Shown: piece after piece, positions 57,083 to 64,000 of the stretch
Numbering within the stretch: the first letter of the stretch is position 1
Layout of the letters: every line of letters begins with the position of its first letter
Assembly: GCF_000466165.1 (NCBI RefSeq)
Contig: NZ_KE951428.1
Coordinates: 1 to 64,000 of the forward strand
DNA: 64,000 nucleotides
Direction: 5' to 3'
Origin: Actinobaculum sp. oral taxon 183 str. F0552
GTDB taxonomy: Bacteria; Actinomycetota; Actinomycetes; Actinomycetales; Actinomycetaceae
The notes under the pieces: generated by a model
Databases searched by the model: none
Seen by the model: the letters and a program-made list of their open reading frames with translations, nothing else
Told to the model about the DNA's origin: nothing
Position numbers and translations under genes: made by a program

Positions 57083-57231
57083 TCGAAAGCCGCAGCTTAG
57101 AGCCGTCCGCGCCTGTCGAGTGAGAATTCCAGCGATTCCTTGCCCTCAGTCACCAGAGGAAGTAGGCTCATCGCGTCATCCGATTTCTCGCATGCCACCA
57201 GACGGAATCCATAGAAGAGCGGCGGTGAAGA

Positions 57232-58518
57232 ATGGGCTTGCTGCGATCGAATCCCACTTTCCGCACGCTTATGCTCGCCTTCACCATAAGCTCCGCCAGT
57301 GTCGGCTGCGCCAGTTTCTCACTTCCCGTGGCGTACATATACGCCACCCACAACTTGGTGCAGACGGCCTTCCTGACCACGACGAACACCATAGGGAACT
57401 TGTGCGGGACTCTAGTGGGCGGCGTCCTCGCCGACGCCTATTCGCGCCGCCTCATCCTTCTGATCTCCGGGGCCGCGTCGGGGGTGAGTTGGGCGGGAGT
57501 CTCGTTGACCGCGGCCAACGGCGTCTCCACCGTGTGGCTGTGGGCCGGGTCGGTGCTGATCGCCGGATTCGCCGGTTCCGCCGCGTCCGCGGTCGAAGGC
57601 GCCTCGATTCGCGCCATCGTGGACACGGACGACTTGGCGCAGGCGGGGCAGGACCGGCAAGCCCGCGCCTATTTGGTGACGATCCTGGGGCCGGCCATGG
57701 GCGGTGGTCTGCTCGGGGTGCACACCACGGCCCCCTTCGTCGCCGCCGCAGCGGGGGAATGCGCCTGCATCCTCCTGCTCGTCCGGCTGTGGCGCGACCC
57801 CCAGATGGGCCCCCGCGAACACGGGCACGTGAGCGCCCCGAGTTTCGCCTTCGGCGGGATCCTAGCGATATGCCGGGACCGAGTGCTTCTCGCTTATGCG
57901 GCCATCATGCTGTCCGTAGGCTTGGGCCCGGCCTTTCTGCTGGAGGCCGTGGTCTACTCCATGGCGCACGACGGCTCGCCCGCGTGGATCATCTCCGCGT
58001 TTCCCACCGCCTTCGGGATCGGCGGAATCCTCGGCTCCGTTCTGCTTCTGCCGGTGTTCCTCAAACGCGTCCACGCTCCAGTGGGTCGAATGACCATGGG
58101 GATACTGTGCGTCGAAACGGTAATCGTCGCAGGAATCGGACTGATGTCCGGATGGCAGCCGCGCACCGTTCTGGCCGTGGCCTTCACAGCCATCGCTCCG
58201 CTCATCAATCCCTTCGTCTCCTTCTTGATCGCCTACGTTCCCGACGACCTCCAGGGGCGCGTGCTGTCAACCATGACGGCCCTCAACACCACCCCGAACG
58301 TGCTGGCACCGGGCCTGGCCGCCGTCGCGGTGGGAGCCTGGGCAGGCAGGGGGAGCATGCTGGCCGCCTTGATGATGGCGATTCCCGCCCTGTTCATTCT
58401 GCTCATTCCGATCCTGCGGGACATCCCCGACAGCGCCCAATGGTCCGCTTACATGGACTCCATATCGCAGAAGCACGGAGCCGCGAGACGGGGACCCCGC
58501 ACATCCGCCGGCGCATGA
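57232..58518 (+). CDS. MFS transporter
   Basis: 428 residues, about twelve helices, with a motif-A-like loop GGVLADAYSRRLILL between helices 2 and 3. The overall pattern (loop with VEGASIRAIVDTDDLAQAGQ after helix 4) is that of enterobactin- or macrolide-exporter-like MFS proteins. Substrate unknown. It converges on a TetR gene. Ribosome site is weak (GGTGAAGA). Confidence 0.85.
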   Translation: MGLLRSNPTFRTLMLAFTISSASVGCASFSLPVAYIYATHNLVQTAFLTTTNTIGNLCGTLVGGVLADAYSRRLILLISGAASGVSWAGVSLTAANGVSTVWLWAGSVLIAGFAGSAASAVEGASIRAIVDTDDLAQAGQDRQARAYLVTILGPAMGGGLLGVHTTAPFVAAAAGECACILLLVRLWRDPQMGPREHGHVSAPSFAFGGILAICRDRVLLAYAAIMLSVGLGPAFLLEAVVYSMAHDGSPAWIISAFPTAFGIGGILGSVLLLPVFLKRVHAPVGRMTMGILCVETVIVAGIGLMSGWQPRTVLAVAFTAIAPLINPFVSFLIAYVPDDLQGRVLSTMTALNTTPNVLAPGLAAVAVGAWAGRGSMLAALMMAIPALFILLIPILRDIPDSAQWSAYMDSISQKHGAARRGPRTSAGA

Positions 58519-58597
58519 CGCTCGGCATTCGACCGTCAGCCGGCACCCGGCCCCATTCGGCATCAGCCTCTCCCCGATGCTCGGCACCGGCGCCCCG

Positions 58598-59380
58598 TCA
58601 GCCCTCCCGGAAGTCGTCGACGAGGGCGAGGATCGCCTTCGAGCGCTCGGAGCCGTAGTCGCGCACCGCCTCGACGGCCTTGGGAGTCAGCCACGGCCCG
58701 AGGGTGCCGGCCACGAATTCCTTGGAGTAGGCGCCCAGACGCGCCACCGCTCTCTCCCGCAACTCGGGCGGCGTAGCGAGCACGTGCACCGTCATCCCGC
58801 CCTCCAAGGCGTCGCAGAGCTGGACGAGGTTCGTCTGGGGGCGGAGGTCGCCGTCGTCGATGCCCATCCGGATGAGTTTGCGGGTGCGGAGAACCGCCCG
58901 TCCCGCCGATTTGGCCCACACGTCGCCGACGGCTTCGGGGACCGTCTGGTTCTCGAGGTTGAGGCGGATGACGGCCAGCCCCACGGGCGTGAAATACGTG
59001 CTCATCCGCGATTCGACGATGTGGGATATGCGTTCGACGTAGGGGACGTCGCCGAGTTCGAGCTCCCGGCGCTGGAAGAAGGCGTCAGTGGCGTTGAAGG
59101 CGTCCAGGAGCATGGCTTCCTTCGTCGGCCATCGCAGATAGAGAGACGACTTGCCCATATGGGCCCAGCTCGCGACCTTGCCGATGGAGAAGCCCGCCCA
59201 CCCGAGCCGAGAGTAAACCTCCAGCGCGGTTCGCAAGGCGCGCTCCTCGATCCCCGGATCGCGGGGACGGCCGACCGACGCATCGGCGCGCACCGGCGCT
59301 CTCTGGGCGGCCGGATCGACCAGGCCCGCGAACACCTCCGCTGCGAGCGAATTCTCCCCGCTTGCCTTCCCACTGGTCAC
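58598..59380 (-). CDS. TetR family regulator
   Basis: 260 residues. Helix-turn-helix at about 50-95 (IEERALRTALEVYSRLGW, FSIGKVASWAHMGKSSLYLRW), followed by a ligand domain with SRMSTYFTPVGLAVIRL. The GTG at 59380 follows AGGAGTCGAAA, so I chose it over the upstream frame to 59467. About 45 residues precede the helix-turn-helix, longer than usual. It is divergent from the aldo/keto reductase and convergent with the MFS gene; either may be its target. Confidence 0.85.
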   Translation of the reverse strand: MTSGKASGENSLAAEVFAGLVDPAAQRAPVRADASVGRPRDPGIEERALRTALEVYSRLGWAGFSIGKVASWAHMGKSSLYLRWPTKEAMLLDAFNATDAFFQRRELELGDVPYVERISHIVESRMSTYFTPVGLAVIRLNLENQTVPEAVGDVWAKSAGRAVLRTRKLIRMGIDDGDLRPQTNLVQLCDALEGGMTVHVLATPPELRERAVARLGAYSKEFVAGTLGPWLTPKAVEAVRDYGSERSKAILALVDDFREG

Positions 59381-59477
59381 TTTCGACTCCTGTACTCCTT
59401 GAAGCGCGATTCCGATTCTCCCACACCGCCTAACCCCCTCCCCGGACACCGGCGCCGTGTTCCGCACCCAGCCGACT

Positions 59478-59507
59478 CATCGGGGATTCCCGTGGACATC
59501 CCCGATG
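59478..59507. promoter_or_regulatory. 10-bp inverted repeat in the TetR/aldo-keto reductase spacer
   Basis: CATCGGGGAT and ATCCCCGATG with ten bases between, midway between the divergent starts (98 bp from the TetR GTG, 77 bp from the reductase ATG). Placement suits a TetR operator acting on both genes. Confidence 0.5.
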
Positions 59508-59583
59508 CGCTCGGTATCCTCGAGGAAAACGGCATGAGGACCGTCAGGACGACATCCTGGCATTCGTATAAGGAGCGTAATCA

Positions 59584-60555
59584 ATGGACAACGGCAAGAT
59601 CGCGCTGGGCGCGACCGGCGTGGAGATCGCGCGCCTGACGCTCGGCGGCAACACCTTCGGCTGGACGTCGGGCCCCGAGGAGTCCTTCGAAGTGCTCGAC
59701 GCCTACGTCGCGGCCGGCGGGAACTCGGTGGACACCGCCGACGTGTACTCCGCATGGGCGCCGGGGAACTCCGGCGGGGAGTCGGAGAAGATCCTCGGGC
59801 GATGGCTCGCCGCGCGAGCCCGGACGTCCGGGCCGGGCCGCGACGAGGTCGTGATCGCCACCAAAGTCGGCGTGCACCCCGAATTCCGAGGGCTCTCCCC
59901 CGAGAACGTCGCCGCAGCCTGCGACGCCTCGCTGAAGCGCCTGGGCCTCGACCACGTGGACCTCTACTTCGCGCACTTCGACGACGACTCCCAACCGGTC
60001 TCCGCCATGGCCGAGGCCTTCTCCGCCCTCGTGGACGCGGGAAAGGCGCGGGCGGTCGGGCTGTCGAACCTGACGGCCGAGCGCATGCGCGAGTGGGCGG
60101 ACTACGCCCGCGAGCATTCGCTGGCCGCGCCGGCGATCCTCCAGCAGCACTACAACCTGGTCGAGCGCAAGGCCTTCGAGGGCGAGTACATGCCGCTGGC
60201 GGCCCGGTTCGGCATGGTCACCGAGAGCTACTACGCCCTGGCGTCCGGCTTCCTGACCGGCAAGTACAGGTCGGCCGGGGACATCGCGGCCAATGCGGCG
60301 CGCGGCGAGGCTGCGCAGCGATATCTGACGCCTGAGGGCCTGGCCGTGGTCGACGCCCTCGCCGACGTGGCCGGCGCTGCCGGGGCGAGCCCGGCCAGCG
60401 TGGCGATCGCCTGGCAGCTGGCCAAGGGCGTGGGATCGCCCGTGGCCTCCGCGAGGGTGCCGTCCCAGCTGGTCGCCCTGTTCGCCGCGCTCGACCTGGA
60501 GCTCGGCGCCGAACAGGTGGCGGCCCTGGACGCGGCGTCCGCGCCGTTCGCATAG
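59584..60555 (+). CDS. Aldo/keto reductase
   Basis: 323-residue NADPH-dependent reductase with the AKR (beta/alpha)8 fold. Catalytic Asp and Tyr in NSVDTADVYSAW (about 47-58), Lys in VIATKVG (about 98), His in YFAHFDDDS (about 131), and NADPH-binding SARVPSQL near 296. AAGGAG lies nine bases ahead of the ATG. The bidirectional hairpin at 60575 ends the transcript. Confidence 0.92.
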   Translation: MDNGKIALGATGVEIARLTLGGNTFGWTSGPEESFEVLDAYVAAGGNSVDTADVYSAWAPGNSGGESEKILGRWLAARARTSGPGRDEVVIATKVGVHPEFRGLSPENVAAACDASLKRLGLDHVDLYFAHFDDDSQPVSAMAEAFSALVDAGKARAVGLSNLTAERMREWADYAREHSLAAPAILQQHYNLVERKAFEGEYMPLAARFGMVTESYYALASGFLTGKYRSAGDIAANAARGEAAQRYLTPEGLAVVDALADVAGAAGASPASVAIAWQLAKGVGSPVASARVPSQLVALFAALDLELGAEQVAALDAASAPFA

Positions 60556-60574
60556 GCGCCGCCGGCCGCGGTGC

Positions 60575-60618
60575 TTGTAGAAGGTGGAAAAACTATGTGA
60601 TCTTTCCACCTTCTACAA
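60575..60618. terminator. Bidirectional hairpin at the edge of the AT-rich island
   Basis: Perfect 16-bp stem TTGTAGAAGGTGGAAA with its complement around 12 bases, followed by AAGTTT. It lies 19 bases after the reductase stop and 20 bases after the stop of the secreted-protein gene on the other strand, so it can serve both. Confidence 0.85.
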
Positions 60619-60638
60619 AAGTTTACATTTGACGCTAT

Positions 60639-60983
60639 TTAAGAGCACGCGGGCAAATGCACCAGAAGAATCGCAGAAGGAATAGAGAAATACTTCATCC
60701 CTGATGTAGTCATGACTGCAAGCAAAGTTTTTCCAGCACGACACATGAGTACAGAAGGGAGTTTCGCTCTTGGAGTCCTGCTTTTACAACCCGGCTTTCT
60801 ATGAAAAGGCGGTCTACAATGTCTGCCTTCGTTAATATTTTGATTATTCAAACTATTTTGAATAATTTTTAAAGGTCTTTCTTCATTCATCGATACATTA
60901 TTTGATGCAAATACAGTATTAGGAAATATTAAAGAAAATATTGACAACACAATCGTAAATGAAAGTACACGTACTTTACGCAT
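60639..60983 (-). CDS. Secreted Cys-containing protein in an AT-rich island
   Basis: 114 residues, no family recognised. A clear Sec signal (MRKVRVLSFTIVLSIFSLIF, cleavage after about VFA at 26) precedes a mature part of about 88 residues with an Asn-rich start, a basic middle (HCRPPFHRKPGCKSRTPRAK) and four Cys (RHC, PGC, VLMC, PAC). AAAGG sits seven bases before the ATG. The coding and flanking DNA is strikingly AT-rich against the host, so it was probably transferred. A secreted peptide effector or bacteriocin-like product is only a guess. Confidence 0.6.
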   Translation of the reverse strand: MRKVRVLSFTIVLSIFSLIFPNTVFASNNVSMNEERPLKIIQNSLNNQNINEGRHCRPPFHRKPGCKSRTPRAKLPSVLMCRAGKTLLAVMTTSGMKYFSIPSAILLVHLPACS

Positions 60984-61341
60984 TTATATGCCTTTCTTTG
61001 AATTTATTTTAATTAAGTTATTCACATACCGCCATTGCTATGTATATAAATATCTATTCATTCATTATAAGACATATACATCAACACAATGACATAAGAA
61101 AACATGTAACAATAATACATTATCGTTATTCTTCTTATCTTACTCGCGAAAACAAGAAGAATAGTTCTCATTGTATTCCAAAATTGGGATCAAAATGAGG
61201 GTTCTCATGTTCGTATGTCGTGTCCCGGACCTTATACCGGATCCAATGCCCCATTTTCCTCCATCGTGCTTGCGCGGAAGCGAGAGGAGGCGCCTGGTCC
61301 CCCGCTTTCCCCTTGCGGGGAACCAGGCGCCTGCCTCCACT
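60984..61341. other. AT-rich intergenic remainder and terminator of the glycoside hydrolase gene
   Basis: 358 bp. From 60984 to about 61240 the DNA is very AT-rich with scattered TATA-like elements and presumably contains the promoter of the secreted-protein gene; no second gene with a ribosome site was found. Beyond 61260 composition returns to host-like and a hairpin follows. Confidence 0.6.
61289..61331 (-). terminator. Terminator after the glycoside hydrolase gene
   Basis: Stem GGCGCCTGGT with ACCAGGCGCC, continued inward by CCCCGC/GCGGGG with one mismatch, 11 bases after the hydrolase stop at 61342. Confidence 0.8.
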
Positions 61342-63576
61342 CTACGACCTGCGGCCGCCCCCGTGTGCGGCCGCCCGCTTCCATGTGACGATTGCGGCTC
61401 CGCCTCGGGGGAGGTGGACGTCGTCGCCGGCGGTTGCGGCGGCCTGCGGGGCCGCCGCGCCGGGCCGCTCTTCGGCCGCGGAGTCCACGATCCTCACCCG
61501 GAGGCCGTTGACCTCGGCGTCGGCGCGCAGCGGCAGGGTGAGATCCCCCGCGCTGTGGTTCGTGGCCACGAGGATCCCGCCCGCCTCGCCGGTGAGGATC
61601 CCCCGGGTCAGGAGCGAGGAATCCAGGTCGACGGCGGGGCGGACGCCCGCCGTGTCGCGGACCAGGCGGTAGATCGCCCACACGGGGTCGTCGTCGCCCA
61701 GACCGTCGGGGACTTCGGCGGCCAACAGCTCGATCGGATAGGCGCACACGATCACGGCGCCCTTCCCCCGGCGTGCCAGAGTCAGGGCGGGCGCACCCCG
61801 GGAGGTGACGGCGAGCACCTGCGCGTCCGTGGCGCGCAACTGGACGCCTCTCAGGTGCAGGTCCGCGGCGGCTCCCGCCCGAGCTGCCGCTTCCGCTCCC
61901 GCGACGGTCAGGGTCTGCCCCGGGTCCATCCCCCCGACCGCGCCCGTGAGCATGAGGCGCACATCCCCCTCGACCGGTGCCCGGTCCACGATCTCGACCC
62001 CCGCGAAGGAGGCGAGTTCGGGGATGGCGGTCTCCGCCGAGCACGAGAGGTAGATCACTCCGCCTCGCTCGGCGTAGTCGAGGGCGCCCTGCCAGAAGGA
62101 CGTCCGCATGTGCAGCAGGGAGGACGTCGTGGAGGTCAGCGGCGCGGGCAGGAGGGCGACGGGCGTCGCCGGCCAGGCGTCGTCCAGGCCTTCGCGCGGG
62201 AACTGGGCGGGAAGCCCGGCCCGCGAGGCCAGGACGTAGGAGTTCAGCCAGCCCCGGACGAGCGGTTTGACGTCGCGTTCGGGCTCCCAGGCCGCCTCCG
62301 AGGGGACGTAGGGGCCCGCCGGTGCGTCGTCCAGGCCGTAGGAGGCCCGATCGTAGGGTCGCGAGTACTCGTAGGGAACGGGGATGGACGCGGGGCACCA
62401 CGGCCCGTCGCCGGCCAACCCGTCCAGGTCCAGGTCCTGCATGGCGTGGGCGAGCCCGGTGAGGACGGCGGCTCGCGGGCGAGGCCGGCTGTCGGCGTCC
62501 ACGAGCCCGAACTGGGTTTCGTGGGGCATCCGCACGTAGGGCGCCCGGCGGTAGGCGCCGGGTTCGGCGTCGATCCAGCACCAGGCGTAGAAGCCGACGG
62601 CTCCGGCCCCGAAGCTCGACCAGCACATGAGCCGGTCGTAGTCGGCGACCGCCTCGGGGGCGAATTGGGCGCTGGACGCCCCGAACTCGTGGACCATGAC
62701 GGGCCGGCCCGTCCCCCTGGCCAGAGCCGTCTCGAAGGCCGCCGAGTGCGTCATCCTGCGCGAGAGGAGGCGGTCCGGGTACAGCTCGGGAGAGTAGATC
62801 GGGTAGGGGTGGACGCAGGCGAAGTCGAGCCTGTCGGCCACGACGTCGGCCCTGAAGGGACCGCCGTCCACCTCCTGCGAGGCCGTCCCGATGGTGACGA
62901 GGTGGCCCGGGTCGTTCTCGCGCAGTGCCGTCGTGACGGCGTCGGTCCATCGCCGAGCGTCGGCGTCGGTCGTGGTCGCGCAGTGGATCCAGAAGGGAGG
63001 CTCGTCGGTGAGGTCCCACGCGATGAGCTCCTCCCTGCCGCGCCATCGCCGGGCGAGGGCGGCCGCGTGGCGGGCCTGGGCTTCGATGAGGCCTGGGTCG
63101 GCGTGCGGGTTGACCCCGCTCGCCCACGGCAGATCCCAGTAGGCGTCGCCCACCTCGCCTCCGACGAAGAGCGTGGGGTGCAGGGAGACGCCGTGGGAGC
63201 GCGCCGCGTCGAATATCCGGTCGACGACGGCCAGATGGTCCTCGTCCATTCCGCCGCGTTCGGGTTCGACGGCCGCCCACAGCAGGTCGATGCGCGCCGA
63301 GGTCAGGCCGCTGGCGGCCATGCGGGCAAAGGCCGCGTCGAATTCGGCTTCGTCCACCCGCCACGGCCAGTCCGGGCCGGAGCGCGGAACGTAGTGCACT
63401 CCGACGGGCACGTACACGGCGCCCTTCCGGCGCATGAAGTGCCGCCCCATCGTGTAGGGCCCCTCGGCCGGGTTTGATTCGCCGGCGTCCGGGGCGGCGA
63501 TCCGGCCGGATTCGGCGGGCGCGTGATATCCGCCGAGCTCCGGCCGGCCGCCTTTCTGCCGGGAGTTCATTCGCAT
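61342..63576 (-). CDS. Putative glycoside hydrolase (GH5/GH42-like TIM barrel)
   Basis: 744 residues, no signal peptide seen, so probably cytosolic. The barrel (about 45-430) has IAWDLTDEPPFW with the likely acid/base Glu and VMVHEFGASSAQF with the likely nucleophile Glu, plus SHGVSLHPTLFVGGEVGD. A middle/C-terminal part (about 480-640) with FWQGALDYAERGGVIYLS looks like the GATase-like trimerisation domain of GH42-type enzymes, then a small beta domain. Substrate unknown (beta-mannoside or beta-galactoside are possible). ATG 63576 has AAGGTG five bases before it and overlaps the SIS gene stop by ten bases; ATG 63570 is an alternative. Confidence 0.75.
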   Translation of the reverse strand: MRMNSRQKGGRPELGGYHAPAESGRIAAPDAGESNPAEGPYTMGRHFMRRKGAVYVPVGVHYVPRSGPDWPWRVDEAEFDAAFARMAASGLTSARIDLLWAAVEPERGGMDEDHLAVVDRIFDAARSHGVSLHPTLFVGGEVGDAYWDLPWASGVNPHADPGLIEAQARHAAALARRWRGREELIAWDLTDEPPFWIHCATTTDADARRWTDAVTTALRENDPGHLVTIGTASQEVDGGPFRADVVADRLDFACVHPYPIYSPELYPDRLLSRRMTHSAAFETALARGTGRPVMVHEFGASSAQFAPEAVADYDRLMCWSSFGAGAVGFYAWCWIDAEPGAYRRAPYVRMPHETQFGLVDADSRPRPRAAVLTGLAHAMQDLDLDGLAGDGPWCPASIPVPYEYSRPYDRASYGLDDAPAGPYVPSEAAWEPERDVKPLVRGWLNSYVLASRAGLPAQFPREGLDDAWPATPVALLPAPLTSTTSSLLHMRTSFWQGALDYAERGGVIYLSCSAETAIPELASFAGVEIVDRAPVEGDVRLMLTGAVGGMDPGQTLTVAGAEAAARAGAAADLHLRGVQLRATDAQVLAVTSRGAPALTLARRGKGAVIVCAYPIELLAAEVPDGLGDDDPVWAIYRLVRDTAGVRPAVDLDSSLLTRGILTGEAGGILVATNHSAGDLTLPLRADAEVNGLRVRIVDSAAEERPGAAAPQAAATAGDDVHLPRGGAAIVTWKRAAAHGGGRRS

Positions 63577-64000
63577 GTCGTCACCTTGGCGCCGACATGG
63601 AAGACTCCCGGAGTCTCGCTGCGCCGGGAGGCCTCCGCCCACGCGGCCAGAAGCAGCGGCAGGGCCGCGCATCCGGCGTCGATGAGGGGCGCCGTCCCCG
63701 GCAGGGAGTAGTCGAGGGGAAGGCCGGGCGTCTCGGCGGCCTCGACGCCGATGGCCTTGACCGAAGCTCCCCGCGCGATGAGATCCTGGCGCAGGCGCGC
63801 GTCGAGGGAAGCTTGAACCGGCTCCAGGCACATGAGCACGGCGTTCAGACCCGGGCCCGCGAGTTCGAGCGGACCGTGCCGGAACTCGGCCGAGTCCATG
63901 CTCTGGGCGGGCACGTGCGCGGACTCCTTGAGGACCAGGCCGTTGAGCTCTGCGGGGGCGACGCTCACTCCGCGGCCCAGGACCATGAGGGCGTCGGCCG
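63567..64000 (-). CDS. SIS-domain sugar isomerase/deglycase, C-terminal part (cut by window edge)
   Basis: At least 143 codons, open past the window end. The sequence ALMVLGRGVSVAPAEL, then LVLKESAHVPAQSMDSAEFR and HGPLELAG, is the hallmark C-terminal SIS half of GlmS/AgaS/FrlB-like proteins that act on phosphorylated amino sugars or fructosamines. It is upstream of and overlaps the glycoside hydrolase gene, so both likely serve one glycan or amino-sugar pathway. Confidence 0.85.
   Translation of the reverse strand, partial: ADALMVLGRGVSVAPAELNGLVLKESAHVPAQSMDSAEFRHGPLELAGPGLNAVLMCLEPVQASLDARLRQDLIARGASVKAIGVEAAETPGLPLDYSLPGTAPLIDAGCAALPLLLAAWAEASRRSETPGVFHVGAKVTTCE

Noticed and set aside
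60984-61250. A second gene or insertion-sequence ends in the AT-rich island
   Set aside because: No open frame with a ribosome site and no terminal inverted repeats or target duplication were visible.

Overview
The window is high-GC DNA from an actinobacterium, most likely a member of the Actinomycetaceae (Actinomyces/Schaalia type). The basis is dense GC-rich codon use, frequent GTG/TTG starts, an iron-sulfur type PurF, GTP-type PEP carboxykinase, NADP-type GdhA, LppM-like lipoproteins, a sortase-anchored DUF5979-repeat surface protein, and a sugar ABC transporter without its own ATPase. The species call is inference; no rRNA or tRNA gene was seen.

Layout. 0-3.7 kb: purM start (cut by the window edge), purF, an RNB ribonuclease and a small sterol-carrier-like protein, all on the minus strand. 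4.2-7.5 kb: fructose module (fruK, then a PTS IIABC) closed by a strong hairpin. 7.5-9.1 kb: an IS110 transposase relic beside an AlkZ-like winged-helix DNA glycosylase. 9.2-10.5 kb: gdhA. 10.7-18.1 kb: export genes on the minus strand, namely TetR-MFS-FtsX permease-ATPase with overlapping ends, followed by a separate ATPase/ABC-2 permease pair with its own palindromic operator. 18.3-24.1 kb is the most accessory part: a TetR with a long helical extension, an AT-richer gene joined to an XRE-ImmA/IrrE metallopeptidase, a two-helix membrane protein, and a lactococcin-972-type ABC ATPase beside a 5'-truncated partner membrane protein. Two sets of short repeats at about 60-bp period flank that ATPase.

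24.1-38.6 kb is mostly housekeeping: an SDR and an aldehyde dehydrogenase, purL-purQ-purS-purC-purD, PEP carboxykinase, two tandem LppM-like lipoproteins, and purA. 39.1-45.6 kb is an alpha-glucan/sugar region: glycogen phosphorylase, sugar-binding lipoprotein, two permeases and a YesL-type protein, with a hairpin after the binding-protein gene. 45.8-47.3 kb holds an SRPBCC protein and a frameshifted SDR. 47.5-51.0 kb encodes a 1184-residue LPxTG surface protein with seven repeats. 51.4-57.1 kb has class II fba, a small membrane protein, trmH-type methyltransferase, lemA, pyrE, an SDR and exonuclease III. 57.2-60.6 kb has an MFS transporter, a TetR regulator and an aldo/keto reductase. At 60.6-61.25 kb there is a sharp AT-rich island with one secreted Cys-containing protein. 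The window ends in a glycoside hydrolase overlapping a SIS-domain gene.

The purine genes together account for nearly the whole path from PRPP to IMP and on to adenylosuccinate, but they lie in three places. Fructose uptake, class II aldolase and PEP carboxykinase give the central carbon theme. No single large novel system is evident. The best candidates for something undescribed are the XRE-ImmA pair, the periodic repeats around the bacteriocin-type ATPase, and the AT-rich secreted protein island.
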